Source: Alphaproteobacteria bacterium (GTDB lineage: Bacteria > Pseudomonadota > Alphaproteobacteria > UBA828). From it: DNA of 64,000 nt. Position 1 is the first letter of the stretch. The number at the start of each line of letters is the position of its first letter. This document shows, piece after piece, positions 50,998 to 59,525 of the stretch. A model generated the notes under the pieces. It saw nothing but the letters and a program-made list of their open reading frames with translations. It was not told the DNA's origin and did no database searches. The stretch spans positions 1-64,000 of the forward strand of contig JAJDXK010000023.1 in NCBI GenBank assembly GCA_022823305.1. Reading direction: 5' to 3'. The position numbers were made by a program, and so were the translations under genes.

Positions 50998-52821
50998 ATG
51001 GCCAAGGCAGTGAGCTTCGCCGGGACGGCACGGGAGGCGACGGTCGACCCGGTCACGCTCGAGGTCGTCCGCGCCGGGCTGCATTCGATCATCAGCGAGA
51101 TGTCGATCACGCTGAACAGGACCTCCTATTCGACGATCCTGCGCGAGATCAACGACTACAGCTGCGTCCTCTTCGACAGCCGCGGCCGGCTGCTGGCCCA
51201 GGCCGAGGGCATCCCGATCTTCAACGGCAGCATGAACTTCGTGATCGACGCGGTGATCGAGAGGTTCCCCCTGGAGGAGATGAGCGAGGGGGACATCTTC
51301 CTCTCCAACGATCCCTACACCGCCGGCGGCACGCACAAGAACGACATCAACGTCGTCATGCCGATCTTCTGGCGTGGCGCGCTGGTGATGCTGGCGGCCA
51401 ACAAGGCGCATCACCTCGACATCGGCGGCAAGGACCCCGGCAGCTGGTCGGCCGATGCCCGCAACACCTACCAGGAGGGTCTCTGCCTTCCCGCACTGCA
51501 GCTCGCGCGCGCAGGCTCGATGAACGAGGAGGTCATCGAGATCCTGATGGCCAACCTGCGCACGCCGACGCTGTCCCGCGGCGACTTCGCGGCCCAGATC
51601 GCCGCCCTGAAGACGGCCGAGCTCCGCACCCACGAGTGGCTGGAGAAGAACGGCGCAGGCGTGCTGGCGCAGACGGTCGATGCGTTACTGAATCACGGCG
51701 AGCGCGTCGTCCGCGCCGCGATCGAGCGGATTCCCGACGGCGTCTACAAGGCATCGGGCTTTGCCGACGGCGACGGCATCTCCGACGAGCCGATCCCGAT
51801 CGCCGTCAGCGTCACGGTGGACGGCAGCGACATCCACATCGACTACAGCGGCAGCGGCGCACAGCGCGAGGGCTCGGCGGGGAACGCCCACTGGGTCGTC
51901 ACGGTCTCGATGACGCGCCAGGCGATCATGTTCTTCACCGACACCGCGCTTGGCGGCAACGAGGGCTCGTACCGGCCGATCCGTGTCTCGGCGCCGCCCA
52001 GCTGCGTCTTCAACCCCGAATACCCCGCGCCGGTGACGACCGGCATGGGGAACATGGGCACGCGGCTGATCGAGCTGATCTTCCAGGCCCTGGCCGCGGT
52101 CATCCCCGAGGAGGTGATCGGCGGCACCTTCGGCTGCTTCAGCTGCATGACCCTCGGCGGCAAGGACCCGAGTACCGACGGCGAGTTCGTGCACTTCGAG
52201 TGCTACTCCGGCGGCTGGGGCGGGCGCCATCACGCGGACGGCAACAGCGCGACCGTCTCTCTCGGCAGCGGCGATGCCTACAACATCCCCGTGGAGGTGA
52301 TGGAGACCACCACGCCCATCCTGCTCTGCGAGAAGTTCGCGCTGCAGGAACGCTCCGCCGGCGCCGGCAGGCATCGCGGCGGCTTCGGCACCGAGATCGA
52401 CTACCGGATGATGGGCGAGGCCGAGCTCGCCATCGCGCTCGATCGCGAGACCTTCAGGCCCTACGGGCTGTTCGGCGGTCTGGAGGGGCAGGGCAGCGAG
52501 CTGCTGGTCGGGCCGGGCACGCCCGCGCAAGCGCGCTACGTGCGGGCGAGCGGCGTGAAGGTGGCGGAAGGCGCGCTCGTCCGCCACCGCACGGCCGGCG
52601 GGGGCGGCTACGGCGAGCCGATGGAGCGCGATCCGGCGCTGGTCGCCGAGGACTGCCTGAACGGGCTGATCACGCGGGCGGACGCGCTCGACCTCTACGG
52701 CGTCGTGATCGAACCCGACACCTTCGAGGTGAACAGCGACGCCACGGCGGCGCTGCGCGAGGCGCGGCGAGACGCCGCGGACTCTTCACGGCCGACGCCC
52801 GGGAGCGATCGGGCGCGGTGA
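50998..52821 (+). CDS. hyuB: Hydantoinase/oxoprolinase subunit B
   Basis: The 607-residue protein is HyuB. It has VDPVTLEVVRAGLHSIISEM at the N-terminus, DIFLSNDPYTAGGTHKNDI near residue 100, HHLDIGGKDPGSW, a NPEYPAPVTTGMGNMGTRLI segment near 340 and the glycine-rich RHRTAGGGGYGEPMERDP near 530. The segment at 100 includes the conserved D-P-Y-x-G-G-T-H. It partners HyuA. The C-terminal 40 residues are variable. It is 39 bp upstream of the binding-protein gene. Confidence 0.93.
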   Translation: MAKAVSFAGTAREATVDPVTLEVVRAGLHSIISEMSITLNRTSYSTILREINDYSCVLFDSRGRLLAQAEGIPIFNGSMNFVIDAVIERFPLEEMSEGDIFLSNDPYTAGGTHKNDINVVMPIFWRGALVMLAANKAHHLDIGGKDPGSWSADARNTYQEGLCLPALQLARAGSMNEEVIEILMANLRTPTLSRGDFAAQIAALKTAELRTHEWLEKNGAGVLAQTVDALLNHGERVVRAAIERIPDGVYKASGFADGDGISDEPIPIAVSVTVDGSDIHIDYSGSGAQREGSAGNAHWVVTVSMTRQAIMFFTDTALGGNEGSYRPIRVSAPPSCVFNPEYPAPVTTGMGNMGTRLIELIFQALAAVIPEEVIGGTFGCFSCMTLGGKDPSTDGEFVHFECYSGGWGGRHHADGNSATVSLGSGDAYNIPVEVMETTTPILLCEKFALQERSAGAGRHRGGFGTEIDYRMMGEAELAIALDRETFRPYGLFGGLEGQGSELLVGPGTPAQARYVRASGVKVAEGALVRHRTAGGGGYGEPMERDPALVAEDCLNGLITRADALDLYGVVIEPDTFEVNSDATAALREARRDAADSSRPTPGSDRAR

Positions 52822-52860
52822 GTTGGCAACACGAAGAAGGCTGAAAGGGAGGGCATGATC

Positions 52861-53958
52861 ATGTGGAAGTGGATTGCTGGTGCCGTTGCGGCCGTTGCGG
52901 TGAGCGTGCTCGCCGTCCCGGGCGCGCAGGCGGCGTTCAAGCTGGAAGGGGAGCCCAAGGTCGCGATGCTGCAGCTCGCCACCGTCAACGACGGCGGCTG
53001 GTCGGAGGCGCTGGAGTACGCGCGGGCCAAGACCGAAGAGGCGCTCGGGCTGGAGATCGCCTACACCGAGAACGTGCCCGAGGACAACTCGGAGATCCTG
53101 CGCACCATCGATCTCTACGTGAGCCGGGGCCACAACATCATCATCGGCACCTCGTGGGGCTACGGCGACGCCTTTCTCGAGGCCGCCACCAAGTACCCCG
53201 AGGTGGCCTTCGTGAACTGCGCCGGCGAGACCAACAACGGCGCGAACCTGGAGAGCTTCTACGCGCGCAGCTACCAAGGCTGGTATCTGGCCGGGATCGT
53301 CGCCGGCCACATGACGCAGTCGAAGAAGATCGGCGCTATCGGCGGCTACCCGCTCAGCGTGGTGAACTGGGACCTCAACGGCTTCCTGCGCGGCGCGCAG
53401 TCGGTGGATCCCGCGATCGAGATGGTCGGCGTCTTCGTCAACACCTGGTACGACCCGGTGAAGGAGACCCAGGCGGCCGAGGCGCTGCTGGAGCAGGGCG
53501 TCGACGTGCTGGGGTCCAACATGAGCACGCCGGGCCCGCACCTTGCCTTCCAGGAGCAGGGCAAGTGGTCGGTGGGCTTCCAGATCGACGTGTCGGACCA
53601 GGCGCCGGACGCGGTGGCGACCTCGATGATCTACAAGTGGGAGGCCTACCTGACCCCGACCATCTCGGCGATCATCGAGGGCACCTGGCAGCCCGGCGAG
53701 TGGGGCTGGTGGGAAGGCATCGACACGGGCCTCTTCGACGTCGATCCCATCGCGGACTGGGTGCCGGCTGCGGCGGCGGCGGACGTGGACGCGGCGCGGG
53801 CCGCGATGATCGCGGGCACGCTCGATCCCTTCCAGGGGCCGCTGCACCGCCAGGACGGCACGCTGGAGGTGCCGGAGGGCGAGGTGCTCTCCGACGACGG
53901 CCTGTGGGGCATGACCTACTTCATCCAGGGCGCCATCGGCACCATGCCCGCGGAGTAG
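52861..53958 (+). CDS. BMP-family (PnrA-like) substrate-binding protein
   Basis: The 365-residue protein has a Sec signal peptide (MWKWIAGAVAAVAVSVLAVPGAQA) and the basic-membrane-protein fold with MLQLATVNDGGWSEALEYAR near 37, NIIIGTSWGYGDAF, VNCAGETNNGANLESFYAR, and IGAIGGYPLSVVNW. Members bind nucleosides or other small cyclic nitrogen compounds for ABC importers. No permease or ATPase gene follows before the convergent aminotransferase, so the transporter may be elsewhere or outside the window. The second ATG (52861) is used because GGGAGGG lies 8 nt upstream. Confidence 0.88.
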   Translation: MWKWIAGAVAAVAVSVLAVPGAQAAFKLEGEPKVAMLQLATVNDGGWSEALEYARAKTEEALGLEIAYTENVPEDNSEILRTIDLYVSRGHNIIIGTSWGYGDAFLEAATKYPEVAFVNCAGETNNGANLESFYARSYQGWYLAGIVAGHMTQSKKIGAIGGYPLSVVNWDLNGFLRGAQSVDPAIEMVGVFVNTWYDPVKETQAAEALLEQGVDVLGSNMSTPGPHLAFQEQGKWSVGFQIDVSDQAPDAVATSMIYKWEAYLTPTISAIIEGTWQPGEWGWWEGIDTGLFDVDPIADWVPAAAAADVDAARAAMIAGTLDPFQGPLHRQDGTLEVPEGEVLSDDGLWGMTYFIQGAIGTMPAE

Positions 53959-54046
53959 GCCGGGGCCGGCATGTCCGTTCTCCGGACCACGCCAAGGTAG
54001 CGGGGCAAGTCGTGCCCTAGAAACCGTCGGCGCGAGCAAGGCGTTC

Positions 54047-54075
54047 GATGCCCGGCCGGCTTTGCGGCGGGCATC
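54047..54075. terminator. Hairpin in convergent gap, candidate terminator
   Basis: GATGCCCG (54047-54054) and CGGGCATC (54068-54075) form an 8-bp stem (extending to 9 with the flanking C/G), with extra inner GCC/GGC pairing. It lies 89 bp after the binding-protein gene, in the 275-bp gap before the convergent aminotransferase. No T-tract follows. The rest of the gap shows no gene. Confidence 0.4.
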
Positions 54076-54233
54076 GTTCGCCTGCGACCGGGGCGAGGTC
54101 CACGCGCCGAATCGCGGGCATGCGGCGGCCGGCGGAACGCATCGCCGCCGTCCGCCGTAGCGAGGACCTGAATGCGCTCGGCATTTCGGGCTTCTTTTGG
54201 GCGCGTCCGAACCCGACCCAAGGGCGCGTACAC

Positions 54234-55583
54234 TCAGCCGAGGTTGCGGTCCGCCATCACCTCGCGGATCGCCTGCTCCGCCACGTCGACGGTGCGGTCG
54301 ACCATCTCGCGCGTCGCGATCAGCGCAGGGCCGAACTCGATCGCCGTACCTTCCTCGCCGCCGAGCACGCCGAGATCGGCCATGCGCCGCGTGATCGCCT
54401 TGACCGTGTCGTCGGCAAAGGGCGCCTTGGTCTTCCTGTCGGCGGTGAAGTCGATGCAGGTCCACATGCCGAGCCCGCGCACATCGCCCACGATGGCGAG
54501 CTCCCGCAGGCGCTGCATGCGCTCGAGGAAGTAGGCGCCGGTCTCGCGCCCGCGCTCGATCAGGTTGTCGCTCTCCAGGATGTCGATGGTGGCGAGCGCC
54601 GCGGCGCAGGCGCCGGGGTGGCCGTTGTAGGTCTGCACGTGGGTGAACACGGGCAGCGCATCCGCCACCTTGCGGCTCGCGGTCGACGCGCCGAGCGGAA
54701 AGTAGCCGGCGGTGATCGCCTTCGCCGTCGACATGATGTCGCACTCGACGCCCCAGTGCTCCAGCGCGAACCAGCGCCCGGTGCGGCCGAAGCCGGTGAT
54801 CACCTCGTCGCCGATCAGCAGCACGTCGTACTTGTCGCAGACCGCGCGCACCCGGGCGAAGTAGTCGTCGGGCGGCACCTGCACGCCGTCGCCCTGCATT
54901 ACCGGCTCGGCGATGAAGGCGGCGACCGTCTCCGGCCCCTCGTGGACGATGTGCTGCTCCAGGAAGTCGACGCAGAAGTCGCAGACCTCGGAGGGGTCCA
55001 TGCCGAAGGGCGTGCGGTAGAGGGTGGGCGCCGGAATGCGGCTGAAGCCCGGGACCCCCGGCTCGGTGATGGCGCGGGTGCCGAGATAGTCGGTGCTGCC
55101 GATCACCCCCATGGTGGCGCCGTGGTACGAGTTCCAGCGCGAGATGATCTTGTGCGCACGCGGCTTGTCGCCCTTGGCCACGTGGTACTGCTTGGCGAGC
55201 TTGATCGACATCTCGTTGGCTTCCGAGCCGCTGCCGGCGAACACCGAGGCGGCGAGCGAGCCCGGCGCGAGACCGGCGATCCTGGCCGAGAGCCGGATCG
55301 TCACGTCGGCCACGTTGGCGAAGGTGCCGGCATAGTGGAGCGACATGAGCTGGTCGTAGATCGCTCGCGCAATGCGCTCCTGCCCGTAGCCGAGCGAGCT
55401 TGCGCGCGTCTGCGTGCTCATCATGTCGAGGTAGGTCTTGCCCGCGGCGTCGGTGATCTCCATGCCGTCTGCGCTGGAGAAGATCATCGGGCCGTCGGTG
55501 CGCATGTCCTGCTTGGTCGCAAGCGGGAAGAGGTAGTAATCGAGCGCGTCGCGGGTGAGCGCGTCGAGATTGGGGGCGTCCAT
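54234..55583 (-). CDS. Class III PLP-dependent aminotransferase
   Basis: The 449-residue omega-aminotransferase-type enzyme has FAGSGSEANEMSIKLAKQYH near 115, SRWNSYHGATMG near 146, LIGDEVITGFGRTGRWFALE near 255 with the cofactor aspartate, and the Schiff-base lysine in MSTAKAITAGYFPLGA near 290. It transfers an amino group from an amine or omega-amino acid to a keto acid. Substrate not set. The start at 55583 has GAGGAGA upstream. It stands alone between convergent and same-strand unrelated genes. Confidence 0.92.
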   Translation of the reverse strand: MDAPNLDALTRDALDYYLFPLATKQDMRTDGPMIFSSADGMEITDAAGKTYLDMMSTQTRASSLGYGQERIARAIYDQLMSLHYAGTFANVADVTIRLSARIAGLAPGSLAASVFAGSGSEANEMSIKLAKQYHVAKGDKPRAHKIISRWNSYHGATMGVIGSTDYLGTRAITEPGVPGFSRIPAPTLYRTPFGMDPSEVCDFCVDFLEQHIVHEGPETVAAFIAEPVMQGDGVQVPPDDYFARVRAVCDKYDVLLIGDEVITGFGRTGRWFALEHWGVECDIMSTAKAITAGYFPLGASTASRKVADALPVFTHVQTYNGHPGACAAALATIDILESDNLIERGRETGAYFLERMQRLRELAIVGDVRGLGMWTCIDFTADRKTKAPFADDTVKAITRRMADLGVLGGEEGTAIEFGPALIATREMVDRTVDVAEQAIREVMADRNLG

Positions 55584-55662
55584 CCGGCTTCTCCTCGGGC
55601 GCGGCGGGTCGTGCGCGAGCGATCTTGGGACGCTGCGGCGGCCCGCGCAAGCCGCCCCCTGC

Positions 55663-56883
55663 TCAGGCGCTGTCGTCTTCCTGGCGGAAGGGTCCGTAGC
55701 GCTCCAGCACCGCGATCTCCTGGTCGATCTCCCGCGTCTCGTGCGTGAGGTAGCGGGCGACCGCCTCGCGCAAGCCCACGTCGGCGACCCAGTGGGCGGA
55801 ATAGGTGGGCACGGGCAGGTAGCCGCGCGCGAGCTTGTGCGGCCCCTGGGCGCCGGCCTCGACCCGCTTCAGCCCGTGCGCGATGGCGTGGTCGATGGCG
55901 CGGTAGTAGCAGGCCTCGAAGTGGAGGAAGCGGTGCTCCTCGATGCAGCCCCAGTTGCGGCCGTAGAGCGCGTGCGCACCGGCGAGGTTGAGGGCGCCGG
56001 CGATGGGCCGGCCGTCGCGCTCCACCATCACCAGCACCACGGCATCGGCCATGCGCTCGCCGAGCAGGCTGAAGAAGGCGCGCGTCAGGTAGGGCACACC
56101 CCACTTGCGGCTGCCGGTGGCCTGGTAGAAGGCGAAGAAGGCGTCCCAGTGGCGCTCCTCGATCTCGGAGCCCGTGAGCGCCGTGATCGCGAGGCCGGCC
56201 TCGGCCACCGCCCGCCGCTCCCTGCGAATCTGCTTGCGCTTGCGCGAGGCAAGCCCGGCGAGGAAGTCGTCGAAGCTCTCGTAGCCCTCGTTGAGCCAGT
56301 GGAACTGGATGCCGGTGCGCTGCAGCAGCCCGGCCTCGCCCATCAGGTCGAACTCGTCCTCTGCGGGGAAGGTGACGTGCAGCGAGGAGACGTCCGACTG
56401 CTCGCAGAGCTGGATGCAGGTGGACAGCAGCGCCGCCCGCACCGCTTCGGCCTGGGGGCCCGGCGGCGCCAGCAGGCGCGGCCCGGTCACCGGCGTGAAG
56501 GGGACCGAGACCTGGAGCTTGGGGTAGTAGCGCCCGCCCGCGCGCTCGAACGCGTCCGCCCAGCCGTGGTCGAAGACGTATTCGCCGTAGGAGTGGCTCT
56601 TGAGATACATCGGCACCGCGCCGAGCACGGCGCCTTCTTGAGTCTTGAGGACGATGTGCCGGGGCTGCCAGCCGGTCTCGGCCGCGCTCGAGCCACTCTC
56701 CTCCAGCGCAGACAGGAAGGCGTGGCGGACGAAGGGGTTGCCGGTGCCGGCACAGCGGTCCCAGGCTGCGGCGTCGACCTGTGCGATCGAACCGAGCACA
56801 TGGGCTTCGACCGTGGCTTCCTCTTGCGCCGCGTCCGCGTCGTGGGCCTCGTCGGCTGCCTCGCGTTCGCGGCCCGCGGCCAT
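55663..56883 (-). CDS. GNAT-fold / COG3146-like acyltransferase
   Basis: The 406-residue protein matches the 'peptidogalycan biosynthesis' family (COG3146/DUF482), a FemAB-like double GNAT fold. Segments are GNPFVRHAFLSALEESGS near 45, HSYGEYVFDHGWADAF near 95, FLAGLASRKRKQIRRERR near 208, and EAGAQGPHKLARGYLPV near 350. Function is undefined, probably an acyl or aminoacyl transfer. It starts 2 bp after the stop of the ThDP gene, so the two are co-transcribed. Confidence 0.9.
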   Translation of the reverse strand: MAAGREREAADEAHDADAAQEEATVEAHVLGSIAQVDAAAWDRCAGTGNPFVRHAFLSALEESGSSAAETGWQPRHIVLKTQEGAVLGAVPMYLKSHSYGEYVFDHGWADAFERAGGRYYPKLQVSVPFTPVTGPRLLAPPGPQAEAVRAALLSTCIQLCEQSDVSSLHVTFPAEDEFDLMGEAGLLQRTGIQFHWLNEGYESFDDFLAGLASRKRKQIRRERRAVAEAGLAITALTGSEIEERHWDAFFAFYQATGSRKWGVPYLTRAFFSLLGERMADAVVLVMVERDGRPIAGALNLAGAHALYGRNWGCIEEHRFLHFEACYYRAIDHAIAHGLKRVEAGAQGPHKLARGYLPVPTYSAHWVADVGLREAVARYLTHETREIDQEIAVLERYGPFRQEDDSA

Positions 56884-56885
56884 GG

Positions 56886-58613
56886 TCACTGCATCTTGGC
56901 GCCGGAGGCCGCGAGGTCGCGCATGTCGGTCCGTAGGTGGATCAGCGCCGGGCCGTCCGCCGCCAGCGCCTGGCTGAGCGCCGGCGCGAACTGCCCCGTG
57001 CTCTCGACCGTCCACGCGGCGGCGCCCCAGGCCCGGGCGGCGGCGGCAAAATCCGGGCTCTCGAGTGCGATACCGTAGGTGGCGCCCGCGCCGTAGCGGG
57101 TGTGCTGGTGCATGGCGATGGTGCCGTAGCCGCCGTTGTCGCAGACCAGCACGACCACGGGCAGGCGGTTGGCGACCGCGGTGATCAGCTCCTGCCCAGT
57201 CATGCCGAAGCCGCCGTCGCCGGCGAGCGCCACCACCCGCTTGCCCGGCCGGGCGAGCTGGGCGCCGACAGCACCCGGCATGGCGTAGCCCATGGCGCCG
57301 ACCGCCGGCGCCGCCTGGGCAAGTGGGTGCTCGTAGGGGTAGTGGCGCAGCAGCCAGGTGGAGAAGTTGCCAGCGTCGTTGACGACGGTCGCGTCCTCGG
57401 GCACCCGCTCGGCGAGCGTCTGCACGACGGCGGCGAGATCGACCGCGCCGAGCGGAGGCCCGGCGGACTCCCGGCGGAAGGCGTCGAAGGCGGCGCGCTG
57501 GCCCGCGCGCCAGGCGCTGCTGGCGGCGGGCGGCGCCTCGGGTGCTGCGGCGATCAGCCCGTCCAGCACCGGCGCGACATCGGCTGAGACCTGCAGGTCC
57601 GCACCGGCGGCGGCGAGCGCGTCCGCATCCGGATAAACGTGGATGACGAAGGGAGCCTCGCGCGTCACCGTGTCGTCGAGGGTGGTGGCGAGGTCGAGCC
57701 GGGTGCCGAGCGCCAGCACCAGGTCGGCCTCGTCCAGCAGCGCCTCTTGGTAGGGCGGCAGCGCAAGGCCGAGGGTTCCCAGATAGGCGGGATGGGCGCA
57801 GGGCACCACCCCCTGCTGGCGGAAGGAGCTGAGCACGCCGCAGCCGTGGGTCTCAGCGAAGGCGGCGAGCGCCTCGTTGGCGCTCTCGAAGCCCACCATC
57901 TCGCCCGCGATAACGACGGGCCGCCGGGCAGCTGAGAGATGCCGGGCGATCTCCTCGATCGCTTCGGGCGCAGGCGGCCGGGCGCGGCGCGGGCGGGGCG
58001 CAGGGGCCGGCGCGTTGCCGGCCGCGCCCTCGGTCACGTCCTCGGGCAGAGCGACCGCGACCGGCCCGGGCCGGCCGTCCATCGCGATGGCATGGGCCTC
58101 GGCCGCCGCCGCTGCCACCTCGCCCGGCGTATGCGGCTCGAACACGGCCTTGGTCAGAGGCGCCAGCATCTGGTGGTAGTCGATCTCCTGAAAGGCCTCG
58201 CGGCCGCGCTGGTCGGAAGGCACCTGACCGATGAAGAGCAGAAGCGGCACCGAATCCTGGCGCGCCGTGTGCAGGCCGATGGCTGCATTGGTGGCGCCGG
58301 GCCCGCGGGTGACGAAGGCGACCCCCGGCTTGCGCGCGAGCCTGCCGTAGGCGCAGGCGGCGAAGGTGGCGCCGGATTCGTGGCGGGTGACGACGAAGCG
58401 GAGCCGGTCCTGAGCCTCCCGCAGCGCCTCCAGCACGGCGAGGTAGCTCTCGCCCGGCACGCCGAAGGCGACATCGACGCCGTGGTCGAGGAGGGTCGCG
58501 ACCAGCGCGTCCCCGCCGCTGGCGATACGGCCTGCCGGGCCCTCCCGCCGTACGGGAGCCGCCCCGCGCCGCCGCCTGCGGCTGTCGGTCCGCGCCTCGA
58601 TCGAACTCGCCAT
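56886..58613 (-). CDS. Thiamine diphosphate-dependent enzyme (acetolactate synthase-like)
   Basis: The 575-residue protein has the three ThDP-enzyme domains. The N-terminal pyrimidine domain shows FGVPGESYLAVLEAL with the catalytic Glu near residue 55, then VTRGPGATNAAIGLHTA. A central domain with VIAGEMVG follows. The C-terminal domain has the cofactor motif ALAGDGGFGMTGQELITAVA (G-D-G...N-N pattern, continuing VLVCDNGGYG). It resembles acetolactate synthase, oxalyl-CoA decarboxylase and benzoylformate decarboxylase. Lack of an adjacent regulatory subunit argues against a biosynthetic AHAS. GGAGGAGGG precedes the start. Confidence 0.9.
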   Translation of the reverse strand: MASSIEARTDSRRRRRGAAPVRREGPAGRIASGGDALVATLLDHGVDVAFGVPGESYLAVLEALREAQDRLRFVVTRHESGATFAACAYGRLARKPGVAFVTRGPGATNAAIGLHTARQDSVPLLLFIGQVPSDQRGREAFQEIDYHQMLAPLTKAVFEPHTPGEVAAAAAEAHAIAMDGRPGPVAVALPEDVTEGAAGNAPAPAPRPRRARPPAPEAIEEIARHLSAARRPVVIAGEMVGFESANEALAAFAETHGCGVLSSFRQQGVVPCAHPAYLGTLGLALPPYQEALLDEADLVLALGTRLDLATTLDDTVTREAPFVIHVYPDADALAAAGADLQVSADVAPVLDGLIAAAPEAPPAASSAWRAGQRAAFDAFRRESAGPPLGAVDLAAVVQTLAERVPEDATVVNDAGNFSTWLLRHYPYEHPLAQAAPAVGAMGYAMPGAVGAQLARPGKRVVALAGDGGFGMTGQELITAVANRLPVVVLVCDNGGYGTIAMHQHTRYGAGATYGIALESPDFAAAARAWGAAAWTVESTGQFAPALSQALAADGPALIHLRTDMRDLAASGAKMQ

Positions 58614-58757
58614 GGCCCTCCTCCGCTGAAGCCGCGCGAGGATACAGGGCCGCGCCCGGCGGAGAAAGCGAGGGGGCGGCCAGGCTCGCGCCTTGCGTCA
58701 CGCGCAGCGTGGGCCGACCATGGGGCCTCGACCGCACTCCCGGAACGGAGGACAGCC

Positions 58758-59522
58758 ATGGGACTCGCACGACGTGACCTCCTGATCGGTCTCGCCGGGC
58801 TGCCGCTGGCCGCGGTGCTCGCCGACCCCAGGCTCGCCCGCGCCGCCGCTGCCGGGCTCGAGACCGTCGCCACCACCAGCTCAGGCGGGCGCTCCCTTTC
58901 CGCCGCGCTGGCCACGCCCGCTGCGCTGCCGGCGCCGGCCGTCATGCTGATCCACGAGTGGTGGGGGCTGAACGACCAGATCAAGTCGGTCGCCGCCGCG
59001 CTCGGCAACGAGGGCTACCTGGCGCTCGCCATCGACCTCTACGAGGGCGCCGTGACCGACGACCGCGACACCGCGCGCAAACTGGTGAGGGCGGTCGACG
59101 CCGGAGCCGCGACCGATACCTGCGCCTCGTGGCTGCGCTGGCTCAAGGCCCACGCGCAGGGCACGGGCAGGGTGGGGACCGTGGGCTGGTGCTTCGGCGG
59201 CGGCTGGTCGCTCAACGCCTCGCTCGCCGAGCCGGTCGATGCCACGGTCGTCTACTACGGCCGCGTGAACAAGGGCAGCGAGCAGCTCGCCGCCCTCGCG
59301 GGCCCCGTGCTGGGCCATTTCGCGACCCGCGACAAGTGGATCAACCAGGAGATGGTATCAGGCTTCGAGGCCGCGATGGCGGCGGCGGGCAAGAGCGCCG
59401 AGAACCACTGGTACGAGGCCGACCACGCCTTCGCCAACCCCACCAGCGCCCGCTACGACGCCGACGACGCAGCGCTCGCCTGGCAGCGGACTCTGGCCTT
59501 CTTCAAGGCCAATCTCGGGTGA
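58758..59522 (+). CDS. Dienelactone hydrolase family protein, Tat-exported
   Basis: The 254-residue protein has a twin-arginine-like leader (GLARRDLLIGLAGLPLAAV) and a dienelactone hydrolase fold. IHEWWGLNDQIKSVA lies near residue 62, and the nucleophile cysteine is in GWCFGGGWSLN near 143. An aspartate near FATRDKWIN and a histidine in ADHAFANPTS complete the triad. The native DLH opens dienelactones in aromatic degradation, but exported members have wider esterase roles. The ATG is 6 nt after GGAGG. It is convergent with cobT. Confidence 0.9.
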   Translation: MGLARRDLLIGLAGLPLAAVLADPRLARAAAAGLETVATTSSGGRSLSAALATPAALPAPAVMLIHEWWGLNDQIKSVAAALGNEGYLALAIDLYEGAVTDDRDTARKLVRAVDAGAATDTCASWLRWLKAHAQGTGRVGTVGWCFGGGWSLNASLAEPVDATVVYYGRVNKGSEQLAALAGPVLGHFATRDKWINQEMVSGFEAAMAAAGKSAENHWYEADHAFANPTSARYDADDAALAWQRTLAFFKANLG

Positions 59523-59525
59523 GAG

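Noticed and set aside
52786-55650. Minus-strand open frame of 954 codons
   Set aside because: It runs antisense through the binding-protein gene and out of frame through the aminotransferase. No domain is recognisable.
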